Origin: Pseudomonadota bacterium
Lineage (GTDB): Bacteria; Pseudomonadota; Alphaproteobacteria; Rhizobiales; Beijerinckiaceae
Assembly (NCBI GenBank): GCA_021781815.1
Contig: JAJXWB010000001.1
Location: forward strand, 166,532-230,531
DNA: 64,000 bases
Direction of reading: 5' to 3'
The notes under the pieces are model-generated. The model worked only from the letters and a program-made list of their open reading frames with translations. It did no database searches and was not told the origin of the DNA. The translations under genes were made by a program, and so were the position numbers. Below, piece by piece: positions 9,001-17,334 of this stretch (its first letter is position 1; every line of letters begins with the position of its first letter).

Positions 9001-9508
9001 CCCATTCGCCGGCGCCGCGGAAGGGGCCGCCAAGCGTTTCGGCTGCGCCGGTCAGCGCGACATGATCGAACGCAAGCGACTGCGCGCCGACGATACGCAG
9101 GCGCGCCTCGCTCAGCTTCAGCCGCTCGATCCTGACCCCTGCGCGCTGCGCCGCGCCCGGCATGAAATCCGCGGGCGACAGAGCAATATCTGCGTGGTCC
9201 AGCGCGATCTCGGAGAACTCGAAGCTTCCCCGCAGAAGAGCTGTCGGCGACAATTCAAATGTCGCCGCCTGCGAGCGTAGCGCAAGGCCCGGCCGATCCG
9301 CTGCAATCGAACCGACAACGAGTTTGGGCGCCGGCAACAGGCGGAGCGAAACCGGCCCGCCCACGCTCGCTGCGCCGCCGAGCGCCGCCGCCAGGCGCGC
9401 CTCGATCCAGCCGCTGTGCGCATCCCAGTCGATGAACGGCGGAACGGCCAACGCCCCTGTGAGCGCGACTACAAGGCAGGCGGCGATGATTGTCAGAATT
9501 TCGCGCAA
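6017..9508 (-). CDS. AsmA-family large envelope protein
   Basis: 1163 residues. An N-terminal signal-anchor (about 4-25, ILTIIAACLVVALTGALAV) is followed by PFIDWDAHSGWIEARLAAALG, the AsmA N-terminal pattern. Hundreds of residues of repetitive beta-rich sequence follow, with AsmA C-terminal blocks such as LSIADLGGATLTGAGRFARG and LRLGGGRLTGEGSLRREG. AsmA-like proteins are inner-membrane-anchored, periplasm-spanning and implicated in bridge-type lipid transport or outer-membrane homeostasis. The last ~110 residues differ: a Glu/Arg/Ala-rich probable coiled coil (about 1060-1110), then a Pro/Arg/Ala tail. It stands alone on this strand, with 73 bases to the amidase upstream. Specific substrate unknown. 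Confidence 0.85.
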   Translation of the reverse strand: MREILTIIAACLVVALTGALAVPPFIDWDAHSGWIEARLAAALGGAASVGGPVSLRLLPAPKLVVGSIAADRPGLALRSQAATFELSPTALLRGSFEFSEIALDHADIALSPADFMPGAAQRAGVRIERLKLSEARLRIVGAQSLAFDHVALTGAAETLGGPFRGAGEWESERRLDFSFSTGALEGGKMRAQLALDDSSAGAHAEFEGDVALVHDAPMFSGHATTTGAGGKNGEAPWRATCNLTAAPDAVRAENIEARLGDADHALIFTGTAQFERAGPLIAKLSARNLNLDRFHEAYGLAALATFKSAIPLSLDLAADSATAGGATVAGPSLSLRVAPGETPQVVIEGDPPGRGHLHYAGALQLAHGVELDGAMRISLRDPRTFADWIAPAAPDVARMIALAQFGRIDVNAVVKGSAAAFSARLLDVDFDRSHFAGALSWTAPHAGDRGKVEAQLTSSALDIDQLPDVSAIVALGGDLDVAAALDARAIKVARVGQSSVDAGRIRLRATRDAWGFALDDLSIADLGGATLTGAGRFARGGGRLDLKLDATRLADLAGLVRQVAPSAASEAFLARARALSPAHLTFGLTTGDAPAFMRVDLSGDAGGARLSAHLRPVDDGGRRVEASVRAEGADAAIMLQQLGFAVIPIKGLGPGVFEAQGVGEPGQPMSASAHFEMAGAKIDFAGDADVAPDRVGASGALAFKLTDVAPIIQMLALGAPDLTRRLPVEGKARLALASNKLSLDDLSATVVGVTAKGALVRNEEGKVTGALSLDALSAPFLASLVLGPPQPAAAGALWPQLGFAPTPFDPPTADLDLTVARLDLGGASGADAHMRLALAPNALDFRDLSMRLGGGRLTGEGSLRREGASALGKVRLSADGVEIVSGPFSARVTGRLDAGGAGASTSQFVGSLAGAGHARFTDVRVARAAPDALARVVIRVDADEIPIERAMLTGALSGALDNGEQAIDPFDGDLALAAGRLALTPATARAGGRGVRIGGALDLRSGALDLHETLTSAPSMDWSGSPPALEIVWSGDVRAPTRTARADAVFAALAERAIAREAARNAALEADIRERAFFNRRLKFDRQREADRQAELARIEKARLDAKRAEKAQADMGRPGPRRAAPDDVARSPPNQAPRARAPSAFAPARRGAAPDPSTAGRY

Positions 9509-9581
9509 ATCGCGTCCCTGGCGGCCCCCGAGACATTATCCGATTTTCACAGCGACGGCGCGGCGCCTGCGCGCCAGACGC

Positions 9582-11195
9582 CTAGCTCATCTGCTCCCAC
9601 AGCCTGCGCACGAGCATGCCCGCGCGCTTCTCGATCGCAGCCGCGGCGTCGAGCGCGAGATCCTCGCGGTAGCGGCCGGCCACCAATTGCACACCGATCG
9701 GCTTGCCCTTGTGCAGCGACACCGGCACGACCACCGCCGGAAGGCCGAGCACGTTGATGGCGGAGATGAATCGGATATCGTTCCAGAAGAAGTCCTGCAC
9801 ATGTTTTGCGCTGATGACGTCCTCGCGCGCCGACGGCGTGGCCTTCACGGAGGTCGGAGTCAATACGACCGGATAGTCCTCGAAGAACATCTGCCAGTTC
9901 CGTATATGGGTCGAACGCTGCGCGATCGCGCGCATGAATCCGGCCTCGTCGAGGATCTCGGCCTTGCCTTTCATGCCGTTCCAGGCCTTTTTGAAATCGT
10001 CGGAGGTGACAGCGTTCATCGCAGCCTCCTGCAGGACAACGACCTCAGTCGTGATGATGTCGCACCAGGTCTTCCACACGCCGCTGATGTCAGGGACTTC
10101 GACCTCCTTGACGCGATAACCGGATTTTTCGAGATCATCGGCGGCCTGACGCAACGCGGCGCGATTGGCCGGATCGACGTCCATGTCGTCCGGCAGCCGG
10201 GCGAGCGCGACTTTGATCGGCCCCTTGGGCGCAGGCCCTTTCAGGGGCGCCGGAACCCACCACGGATCGCGCGGATCGCGCGCGCTCATCGCTTCGAGCG
10301 CCAGTCGCACGTCCGCGACGGAGCGCGCGAGCGGTCCCTGGCAAGACATGAGCTGCGCCAGCAGCGGACGCTCGGCCGCCGCGCTTTCGTTGTAAGCGGG
10401 AATGCGCCCCTGTGTCGGCTTGATCGTCACGACGCCATTGCAGAACGCCGGAATGCGCAGCGAGCCGCCAATGTCGTTGCCGTGCGCAATCGCGCCGATT
10501 CCGGCCGCGATCGAGGAGCCTGCGCCGCCGGACGACCCGCCGCAGGTGATGTCAGGATCCCAAGGGTTCAGCGTGAGTCCGTGCAGCGGATTGTCGGTGA
10601 AGGCCCGAAACGAGAATTCCGGCGTGTTGGTGAGGCCGAGTACGATCGCCCCGGCCCGACGCAGATTGGCAACGACGGGCGAATCCGACGGGGCGATCAG
10701 GTTCATGAGCGCCGGCACCCCATTGGGGTTCGGACGCCCCTTGACATCGACGTTTTCCTTGATCGTGATCGGCACGCCGTGCAGCAGCCCGAGTTCGGCG
10801 CCCTTCGCGCGTGCGCGATCAGCAGCCTTGGCCGCCTTGATCGCCTCATCCGACAAATCGACCACAACCGCGTTGAGCTTCGGGTTCACGGCTTGCATGC
10901 GTTCGATATGCGCCCTCGTCGCGTCGAGCGCGGAAATGGCGCCGGAGCGGATAGCTGCGGCCGTGTCGACGGCGGACCATTGCCAGATCGGCGCGGCGGG
11001 AATGCGGGCCTTTCGCGCCGCCCCGCGGACCGCCGCCTTGACGTCGGATTTTTTTGCGGCCTTTGCCGGGCGTTTCGTGGCGCGCTTTGAAGCCGTCTTT
11101 GTGGCGTTCTTGGCCAATGCCTTTTTCGCGTCCGCCTTTTTTGGCGCCGTCTTTCTGGAGACAGCTTTCTTTTTGCTCACTGCTTTCTTGGCCAA
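9582..11195 (-). CDS. Amidase-signature hydrolase with a histone-H1-like N-terminal tail
   Basis: 537 residues from TTG 11195, chosen because GGGAGG lies 6 bases upstream and the resulting start LAKKAVSKKKAVSRK matches the basic tail. Residues 1-66 are almost only Lys, Ala, Arg, Ser and Thr (KKxxxKK repeats), like bacterial histone-H1-like or HU-extension tails. Residues ~70-537 form an amidase-signature domain with the Lys-cisSer-Ser triad: K146 (TIKENVD), S222 (CGGSSGGAG) and S245 (NDIGGSLRIPA). The family hydrolyses amides with varied substrates; I cannot assign one. In-frame ATGs at 11279 and 11330 give less likely longer forms. A 16-bp palindrome lies just upstream. It is transcribed alone. 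Confidence 0.83.
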   Translation of the reverse strand: MAKKAVSKKKAVSRKTAPKKADAKKALAKNATKTASKRATKRPAKAAKKSDVKAAVRGAARKARIPAAPIWQWSAVDTAAAIRSGAISALDATRAHIERMQAVNPKLNAVVVDLSDEAIKAAKAADRARAKGAELGLLHGVPITIKENVDVKGRPNPNGVPALMNLIAPSDSPVVANLRRAGAIVLGLTNTPEFSFRAFTDNPLHGLTLNPWDPDITCGGSSGGAGSSIAAGIGAIAHGNDIGGSLRIPAFCNGVVTIKPTQGRIPAYNESAAAERPLLAQLMSCQGPLARSVADVRLALEAMSARDPRDPWWVPAPLKGPAPKGPIKVALARLPDDMDVDPANRAALRQAADDLEKSGYRVKEVEVPDISGVWKTWCDIITTEVVVLQEAAMNAVTSDDFKKAWNGMKGKAEILDEAGFMRAIAQRSTHIRNWQMFFEDYPVVLTPTSVKATPSAREDVISAKHVQDFFWNDIRFISAINVLGLPAVVVPVSLHKGKPIGVQLVAGRYREDLALDAAAAIEKRAGMLVRRLWEQMS

Positions 11196-11206
11196 GTCGC
11201 GCCTCC

Positions 11207-11222
11207 CGTTTGCATGCAAACG
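11207..11222. promoter_or_regulatory. 16-bp perfect palindrome upstream of the amidase
   Basis: CGTTTGCATGCAAACG is an exact inverted repeat centred about 20 bases before the amidase start, immediately upstream of its GGGAGG ribosome-binding site. It is a candidate operator, or an mRNA hairpin controlling initiation. It lies in the otherwise featureless 11196-11486 gap between the amidase and uvrD. Confidence 0.45.
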
Positions 11223-11486
11223 TAACGGAGACGAGGCGCACCTGTCGAGGCGGATGATGTTTCCGCTATTGGCGAGCATGCAGCCCGCCTGTTCACGCGC
11301 CGCAACTCGCCATACGCTCGGAAAGGTCAAGCGCGCCGTCCATCGGCTGCGGGTCCGTTGAATTGATCAGCGCCGGAATTGCTCGGTATTCAAAATGGGG
11401 AGGAACGAACGCAGGGTTGGCCGCCTGCGCAATCGACAAACAACCGCCGCGTTGTACTCGTGCAATCGCCAGCGCCGTATCGCGCT

Positions 11487-13856
11487 TCACCCCCGCTGCA
11501 CGAAACTCTCCAGCACCATTTTCCGTCCTGCCTTGTCGAAATCGACCGTCAGCTTGTTGCCGTCCACGCCATAGACCGTGCCCGGTCCGAATTTCAGGTG
11601 GAACACGCGCTCGCCCCGCCTGAGCGACGATGTGGCGGAGGATTTCGCCACCAGTTCGCCCTCGATCGTCACAGGGCCACGCCGCGCCGCCGCGTTCTGC
11701 GCGCGTCCGGCGCCGAACGGCGACAGTTTCTCGCCGCCCCGCTCGCCGCCGGAAGCCCGCGCCTGCGCCCGTTTCCAGCCCGGCGTCGAATAGCTGGAGC
11801 CGTAGGAATCCATGTTCTCGAAGCGCGACAGCGCGTAGCCGCCATATTGCGAGCCGCCGCTCGACTCGATCACCTCGACGCGATCGGCCGGCAGATCGTC
11901 GAGAAAGCGCGAAGGAATCGTCGTCTGCCACAGCCCGTGGATGCGGCGGTTGGTGGCGAAATAGAGCTTAGCTCGTCGCTTGGCGCGGGTGATCCCGACG
12001 TAAGCCAGCCGCCGTTCTTCCTCCAGCCCCGCGCGACCGCTCTCGTCGAGCGAACGCTGATGCGGGAACAGACCCTCTTCCCAGCCCGGCAGATAAACCG
12101 TCTCGAATTCGAGCCCCTTGGCGCCGTGCAGCGTCATGATCGACACGCGTTCGCCCACCCCGGCCTCATCCTTTTCCATGACCAGCGAAATATGCTCAAG
12201 GAAGGCGGCCATGTCCGGAAATTCTTCCATGGCGCGCACGAGTTCTTTCAGGTTGTCGAGTCGTCCCGCCGCTTCCGCCGTGCGATCGGCGCGCCACATG
12301 TCGACATAGCCGCTCTCTTCGAGAATCGTCTCGGCGAGTTCGTTGTGCGGCCGCCGATCGAGGTCAGCCGCCCAGCGGCCGAAATCCATGAGCAGATTGC
12401 GCAGCGTCGTGCGCGGTTTCGGCTTCAGCTCCTCGGTCTCGACCATCGCCGCCGCCGCCCGCAGAAGCGGCATGCCGGCGGCGCGCGCATGATCATGCAG
12501 CAGTTGCAGCGTCGCGTCGCCCAACCCGCGCTTCGGCCGGTTGACGATGCGTTCGAATGCGAGATCGTCGGCAGGCTGCGCGACGCAGCGCAGGTAGGCG
12601 AGCGCGTCGCGAATCTCGGCGCGCTCGTAGAATCGAGGACCGCCGATGACGCGATACGGAAGCCCCAGCGTGATGAATCGCTCCTCGAATTCGCGCATCT
12701 GGAACGACGCCCGCACGAGTATGGCGATTTCGTCGAGCGCATGGCCCTGTCGCTGCTGCTGCTCGATGTCTTCGCCAATCGCGCGCGCTTCCTCCTCCGA
12801 ATCCCAGACGCCGCAGACCGTCGGCTTGATCCCGTCGTCGCCATCGGTGAACAGCGTCTTGCCAAGCCGCTCCTTGTTGTGGGCGATCAGGCCGGCGGCC
12901 GCGCCCAGAATATGCCCGGTCGAACGATAGTTGCGTTCGAGCCGGATGACCTTCGCACCCGGAAAATCTTTCTCGAAGCGCAGGATGTTGTCGACGTCGG
13001 CGCCGCGCCAGCCGTAGATCGACTGGTCATCGTCGCCGACGCAGCAGACATTGTCGCGCCCCTGCGCGATCAGCCGCAGCCACAGGTACTGGACCGTGTT
13101 GGTGTCCTGGTACTCGTCGACGAGAATGTATCTGAACCGCTCCTGCCACGCTTTCAGAACGTCCGGATGTTCGCGGAACAGGCGCAGGCACTCCAGAAGG
13201 AGATCGCCGAAATCCGCTGCATTCAGCGTTTTCAATCGTTCCTGGTAGTGCGCGTAGAGCTTGACGCCTCTGCCGTTGGCGTAGGCCTCGCCTTCGGCGG
13301 CCGGAACCTTGTCGGGCGTCAGTCCGCGGTTCTTCCAGCCGTCGATCGCCCAAGCAAGCGTGCGCGCCGGCCACCGCTTGTCGTCGATATTCTCGGCCTG
13401 GATGATCTGTTTCAGAAGTCGAATCTGATCGTCGGTGTCAAGGATCGTGAAATTCGATTTGAGCCCGACCAGCTCGGCGTGCCGGCGCAGCACCTTTGTC
13501 GAGATCGCGTGGAACGTGCCGAGCCAGGGCATGCCTTCGGCCACCGGGCCGGCAAGCGCGGCGATACGCTCCTTCATTTCGCGCGCCGCCTTGTTGGTGA
13601 ATGTAACGGCGAGAATTTCATGAGCGCGCGCGCGCCCAAGAGCGATGATGTGCGCAATGCGCGTCGTCAGCACGCGCGTCTTTCCGGTGCCGGCGCCGGC
13701 GAGAACCAGAACGGCGCCGTCGATCGCCTCGACCGCGGCGCGCTGTTCTGCATTGAGCGTCGAAAGCCAGGGCGTCGCCCGTGTCTGCAGCGCGCGCGCG
13801 GCTATGCCTCCGGGGATGGGGCCATCGTGCGGGGCGGGCGAGTGAAATTGCGGCAA
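11487..13856 (-). CDS. uvrD: UvrD/PcrA-type superfamily 1 DNA helicase
   Basis: 789 residues. Walker A AGAGTGKT at 53-60, motif Ia VTFTNKAAREMKER, Walker B/motif II YILVDEYQDTN, motif III GDDDQSIYGWRGA, motif IV ERNYRSTGHIL, and motifs V/VI MTLHGAKGLEF and YVGITRAKRR. The C-terminus (GERVFHLKFGPGTVYGVDGNKL) is the Tudor-like domain that in PcrA/UvrD contacts RNA polymerase. It is a 3'-5' helicase for nucleotide-excision and mismatch repair and for removing RecA or stalled polymerase. Length is slightly above E. coli UvrD (720) because of an N-terminal leader of ~30 residues. Alternative downstream starts cannot be excluded. Transcribed alone. Confidence 0.95.
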   Translation of the reverse strand: MPQFHSPAPHDGPIPGGIAARALQTRATPWLSTLNAEQRAAVEAIDGAVLVLAGAGTGKTRVLTTRIAHIIALGRARAHEILAVTFTNKAAREMKERIAALAGPVAEGMPWLGTFHAISTKVLRRHAELVGLKSNFTILDTDDQIRLLKQIIQAENIDDKRWPARTLAWAIDGWKNRGLTPDKVPAAEGEAYANGRGVKLYAHYQERLKTLNAADFGDLLLECLRLFREHPDVLKAWQERFRYILVDEYQDTNTVQYLWLRLIAQGRDNVCCVGDDDQSIYGWRGADVDNILRFEKDFPGAKVIRLERNYRSTGHILGAAAGLIAHNKERLGKTLFTDGDDGIKPTVCGVWDSEEEARAIGEDIEQQQRQGHALDEIAILVRASFQMREFEERFITLGLPYRVIGGPRFYERAEIRDALAYLRCVAQPADDLAFERIVNRPKRGLGDATLQLLHDHARAAGMPLLRAAAAMVETEELKPKPRTTLRNLLMDFGRWAADLDRRPHNELAETILEESGYVDMWRADRTAEAAGRLDNLKELVRAMEEFPDMAAFLEHISLVMEKDEAGVGERVSIMTLHGAKGLEFETVYLPGWEEGLFPHQRSLDESGRAGLEEERRLAYVGITRAKRRAKLYFATNRRIHGLWQTTIPSRFLDDLPADRVEVIESSGGSQYGGYALSRFENMDSYGSSYSTPGWKRAQARASGGERGGEKLSPFGAGRAQNAAARRGPVTIEGELVAKSSATSSLRRGERVFHLKFGPGTVYGVDGNKLTVDFDKAGRKMVLESFVQRG

Positions 13857-14012
13857 GGCTTACGGTATCCGGCGTGAGCGAATCGATCGTTCTCAATGTG
13901 GGGCCGCTACGCCTGGATGTCACGGCCGGCGCGGTTCGGGCCGATGCGTCTTTCCTCGACGCTGCGAAAACAAGCGACTAAGATGTCGTGAGCTATCTCC
14001 GGGAGAGTTCCA

Positions 14013-15443
14013 GTGACCGAACAAAGCCCCGCCGTCGCGCGCCTGGCGGCGCGTCCGCCGCAAGCCGCACTCGATGCGGCGACACGGGCGCTCGCCGACA
14101 TATTCGACGCTCGCCTCGTGACCTCGCAGGCGGTGCGCGTGCAGCACGGCCATATCCTGACCTGGACGCCGAACCAGCCGCCGGACGCCGTCGTGTTCGC
14201 TCAGTCCACGGAGGACGTGGCCGCGGCTGTGAAGATCTGCGCCGCGCATGGCGTGCCGGTCATCGCCTTTGGCACGGGCACCTCGCTCGAAGGCCACACC
14301 AATGCGCCCTATGGCGGGGTCTGTATCGACCTGTCGATGATGAACGAGATACTGGAGGTTCACGCCGAAGATCTCGACTGCGTCGTGCAGCCCGGCGTCA
14401 CGCGCAAGGCGCTCAACGAATATCTTCGCGACACGGGCCTGTTCTTTCCAATCGATCCAGGCGCCGACGCCTCGCTCGGCGGCATGACCGCCACGCGCGC
14501 GTCCGGCACCAACGCCGTGCGCTATGGCACGATGAAGGACAACGTGCTGTCGTTGACCGTCGTCATGCCTGACGGCAAGATCGTAAAGACAGCGCGCCGC
14601 GCGAAAAAATCGTCGGCGGGCTACGATCTGACGCGGCTCTTTGTCGGCTCCGAAGGCACGCTTGGAATCGTCACCGAGATCACGCTGCGCCTCTATGGAA
14701 TCCCGGAAGCGATTTCGGCGGCGACCTGCCAGTTCCGGTCGATCAAGGCGGCCTGCGATACGGTGATCGAGACGATCCAGTCCGGCCTGCCGATCGCGCG
14801 CATCGAACTCGTCGACGCCCTCACCGTGCGCGCGTTCAACAATTACGCCAAACTCGGCCTGGTCGAGGCGCCTATGCTGTTTCTCGAATTCCACGGCACC
14901 GCGAAGGGCGTCGAGGAGCAGACGCAACGCTTTGGCGAGATCGCGGAGGGCCACGGCGGCGGCCCCTTCAACTGGACGACCAAGCCCGAGGAGCGCACAA
15001 AACTCTGGCAGGCGCGCCACGACGTGTTCTGGGCGCATCAGACGCTGAAGTCGAAGCCGGAAATGACGGGTTTCGCGACGGACGTCTGCGTCCCGATCTC
15101 GCGTCTGGCCGATTGCGTGACGGAGACGATCAGGGATGCGGAAGAGATCGGCATCGTCGCGCCGATCGTCGGCCATGTCGGAGACGGCAATTTCCACTGC
15201 GGGCCGCTGTTCGATCCCAGGGACGAGGCGGAAGTGGCGAAGGTGAAGGCGTTCGTCGAACGGCTCGTGCGGCGTGGCCTCGATATGGGCGGCACCTGCA
15301 CCGGCGAGCATGGAATTGGCCAGGCCAAGATCAAGTACATGCGCGAGGAGCATTCGCCGGAGACGCTGAATGTGATGCGCGCGATCAAGCGGGCGCTCGA
15401 CCCGCAAAACATCATGAACCCCGGCAAGGTGCTGGATGCCTGA
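14013..15443 (+). CDS. FAD-linked 2-hydroxyacid oxidoreductase (D-lactate dehydrogenase / GlcD type)
   Basis: 476 residues from GTG 14013 with GGGAGAG 5-11 bases upstream. It has an FAD_binding_4 (PCMH) domain with PDAVVFAQSTEDVAAAVKIC and VIAFGTGTSLEGHTNAP (FAD pyrophosphate loop), then GADASLGGMTATRASGTNAVRYG and LFVGSEGTLGIVTEITLRL. The C-terminal FAD-oxidase domain has VGHVGDGNFHCGPLF (catalytic His region) and the closing GTCTGEHGIGQAKIKYM and DPQNIMNPGKVLD. It matches Dld1-like D-lactate dehydrogenases and GlcD. The substrate is a D-2-hydroxyacid and the acceptor is probably cytochrome c or quinone. It is the first plus-strand gene before a P450 and a CidAB/LrgAB pair, a family with known glycolate/glycerate/pyruvate transporters. 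Confidence 0.88.
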   Translation: MTEQSPAVARLAARPPQAALDAATRALADIFDARLVTSQAVRVQHGHILTWTPNQPPDAVVFAQSTEDVAAAVKICAAHGVPVIAFGTGTSLEGHTNAPYGGVCIDLSMMNEILEVHAEDLDCVVQPGVTRKALNEYLRDTGLFFPIDPGADASLGGMTATRASGTNAVRYGTMKDNVLSLTVVMPDGKIVKTARRAKKSSAGYDLTRLFVGSEGTLGIVTEITLRLYGIPEAISAATCQFRSIKAACDTVIETIQSGLPIARIELVDALTVRAFNNYAKLGLVEAPMLFLEFHGTAKGVEEQTQRFGEIAEGHGGGPFNWTTKPEERTKLWQARHDVFWAHQTLKSKPEMTGFATDVCVPISRLADCVTETIRDAEEIGIVAPIVGHVGDGNFHCGPLFDPRDEAEVAKVKAFVERLVRRGLDMGGTCTGEHGIGQAKIKYMREEHSPETLNVMRAIKRALDPQNIMNPGKVLDA

Positions 15444-15560
15444 CTGAAAGCGCTCGTCCCCGCGGCGGGCGCAATGACGAAAGCCCGACGATGCGTCCGT
15501 CCCGACTTGCCGACGCCCGTTCGCGCCACTAGCCTTTCGGAATCCACACGGGGAGGCGTC

Positions 15561-16946
15561 ATGTCCGCTGTCGCGCTAGCTTCGCAAGCCCACGCCACGC
15601 CATTCATCGTCGAGCCGCCGCTGCGCGCGCTCGCCCATATTCCTGGCGAAGACGGATGGCCGGTTCTTGGCGCGACGTTGCAATTGCTCGCCGATCCGAA
15701 GGGCCATGTCGAAAAATGCGCCGCGCAATTCGGCCCTGTCTACCGCACGCGCGCCTTCGGCGGACGCTCCGTCTCCCTGCTCGGGCCGGAAGCAAACGAA
15801 TTCGTGCTGTTCGACCATGCGAAATGCTTTTCGTCGACGCACGGCTGGGGAGGAATTCTCGAACGCCTGTTCCCGCGCGGCCTTATGCTGCTGGATTTCG
15901 ACGAGCATCGCCTGCATCGCAAGGCGCTCTCGGTGGCGTTCAAGACGGGGCCGATGCAATCCTATCTCGTCAACCTGAACCGCGGCATTGACGCTGGCGT
16001 CGCGCGCTGGCGCGCCGGTCCGGCCGACATGCTCTTCTATCCGGCGATCAAGCAGCTAACGCTCGACCTCGCCGCGGTATCATTTCTCGGCGAGGATATC
16101 GGCCCGGATGTAGAGCGATTGAAGCGAGCCTTCATCGACATGGTCGCCGCCGCGGTCGCGGTAATTCGCAAGCCCCTGCCCGGCACGCAGATGGCCCGCG
16201 GAGTCGCTGGCCGCGCCTTCGTCGTCGATTATTTCGGCCGCCAGATCGAAGCCCGTCGCGCAGGCGACGGACAGGACATCTTCAGCCACCTCTGCAAAGC
16301 GACGACCGACAGCGGCATTTCACTCACACGTCAGGAAATCGTCGATCACATGAGCTTCCTCATGATGGCGGCGCATGACACGCTCACATCTTCGCTGACC
16401 TCGTTTGTCTATCATCTCTGCGCGAACCGCGACTGGCAGGAGCGTCTGCGCGGTGAAATCGACGCGCTGGGGCTCGCGCGCGGCGAGCCGCTGCCCTACG
16501 AGAAGCTCGATCAGATGCCGTTGACCGAAATGGCGTTCAAGGAATCGCTGCGTCTCATTCCGCCCGTGCCGTCGATTCCGCGCTGCGCTGTGCGCGACAC
16601 GGAATTCCAGGGCTTTCGGCTGCCGGCGGGCGTGCGGGTCAGCGTCAATCCGCTCTATACGCACCACATGCCCGACGTCTGGCCGGAGCCGCAGAAATTC
16701 GATCCACTGCGCTTCACGGAAGAGGCTTCGCGCGCGCGCCACAAATTCGCTTACGTGCCCTATGGCGGCGGCGCGCACATGTGCCTCGGCCTGCATTTCG
16801 CGTACATGCAGGCCAAATGCTTCGCCTACAACCTTTTGTCTTCGTGCGAGATTTCGATTCCGCAGGGCTATCGGCCGGACTGGAAGCTCTGGCCCATTCC
16901 CCAGCCGCGCGACGGTCTGCGCATACGGCTGACGCCCCGCTCCTGA
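15561..16946 (+). CDS. Cytochrome P450
   Basis: 461 residues from ATG 15561, with GGGGAGG 4 bases upstream; a longer in-frame start at 15474 lacks this site. P450 signatures: I-helix MMAAHDTLTSSLTSF (oxygen-activating AxDT), ExxR in FKESLRLIPPVPSIPR, and heme loop FAYVPYGGGAHMCLG with the axial thiolate Cys408. There is no membrane anchor or reductase fusion, so it needs separate electron donors; no ferredoxin or ferredoxin reductase gene lies nearby. The sequence resembles CYP120/CYP26-like soluble bacterial P450s acting on lipids or terpenoids, but the substrate cannot be assigned. The stop is 4 bases before cidA, which implies co-transcription with the CidA/CidB pair. Confidence 0.93.
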   Translation: MSAVALASQAHATPFIVEPPLRALAHIPGEDGWPVLGATLQLLADPKGHVEKCAAQFGPVYRTRAFGGRSVSLLGPEANEFVLFDHAKCFSSTHGWGGILERLFPRGLMLLDFDEHRLHRKALSVAFKTGPMQSYLVNLNRGIDAGVARWRAGPADMLFYPAIKQLTLDLAAVSFLGEDIGPDVERLKRAFIDMVAAAVAVIRKPLPGTQMARGVAGRAFVVDYFGRQIEARRAGDGQDIFSHLCKATTDSGISLTRQEIVDHMSFLMMAAHDTLTSSLTSFVYHLCANRDWQERLRGEIDALGLARGEPLPYEKLDQMPLTEMAFKESLRLIPPVPSIPRCAVRDTEFQGFRLPAGVRVSVNPLYTHHMPDVWPEPQKFDPLRFTEEASRARHKFAYVPYGGGAHMCLGLHFAYMQAKCFAYNLLSSCEISIPQGYRPDWKLWPIPQPRDGLRIRLTPRS

Positions 16947-16950
16947 ACCG

Positions 16951-17334
16951 ATGATCCGCGCGCTCGCCCTCCTGCTCGTATGCCAGCTCGTCGGCGAGAT
17001 TGTCGCCCGCATGGCGGCGCTGCCTGTGCCAGGTCCCGTCATCGGCCTCGCGCTGCTCGCCTTTGGCGCGATTCTGCATGCCCGCGTCACCGGCGCGGAC
17101 GCCTCCGCGATCGAGACCGCCGATGTCGGGCGCGTGGCGACCGCGCTGCTTGGTTCGCTCGGCCTGCTGTTCGTGCCGGCCGGCGTTGGCGTCGTGCAAC
17201 AATTGCCGGTCGTCGGCGCCTACGGCCTCGCGCTCTTCTCAGCCCTCGTCGGCTCGACCGTGCTGACGCTGATCGTGACGGTCTACGTCTTCTTGGCAGT
17301 GAAACGCCTCACGAGCAGACGGAACGCGCCGTGA
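16951..17334 (+). CDS. CidA/LrgA-family membrane protein
   Basis: 127 residues with about four hydrophobic helices. LLVCQLVGEIVARMAALPVPGPVIGLALLAFG is the conserved CidA/LrgA N-terminal block (P-G-P-V-I-G). The pairing with a CidB/LrgB gene through a GTGA overlap is diagnostic. The family was first described as holin/antiholin-like in Staphylococcus. Later work links LrgAB-type pairs to pyruvate uptake, and the plant fusion homologue PLGG1 to glycolate/glycerate transport. Given the 2-hydroxyacid dehydrogenase upstream, a transport role is attractive, but this is inference. Confidence 0.87.
   Translation: MIRALALLLVCQLVGEIVARMAALPVPGPVIGLALLAFGAILHARVTGADASAIETADVGRVATALLGSLGLLFVPAGVGVVQQLPVVGAYGLALFSALVGSTVLTLIVTVYVFLAVKRLTSRRNAP

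Noticed and set aside
11379..13877. 832-codon plus-strand open frame
   Set aside because: It is the exact antisense of the UvrD/PcrA gene, whose helicase motifs are complete. The antisense translation matches no family I know.
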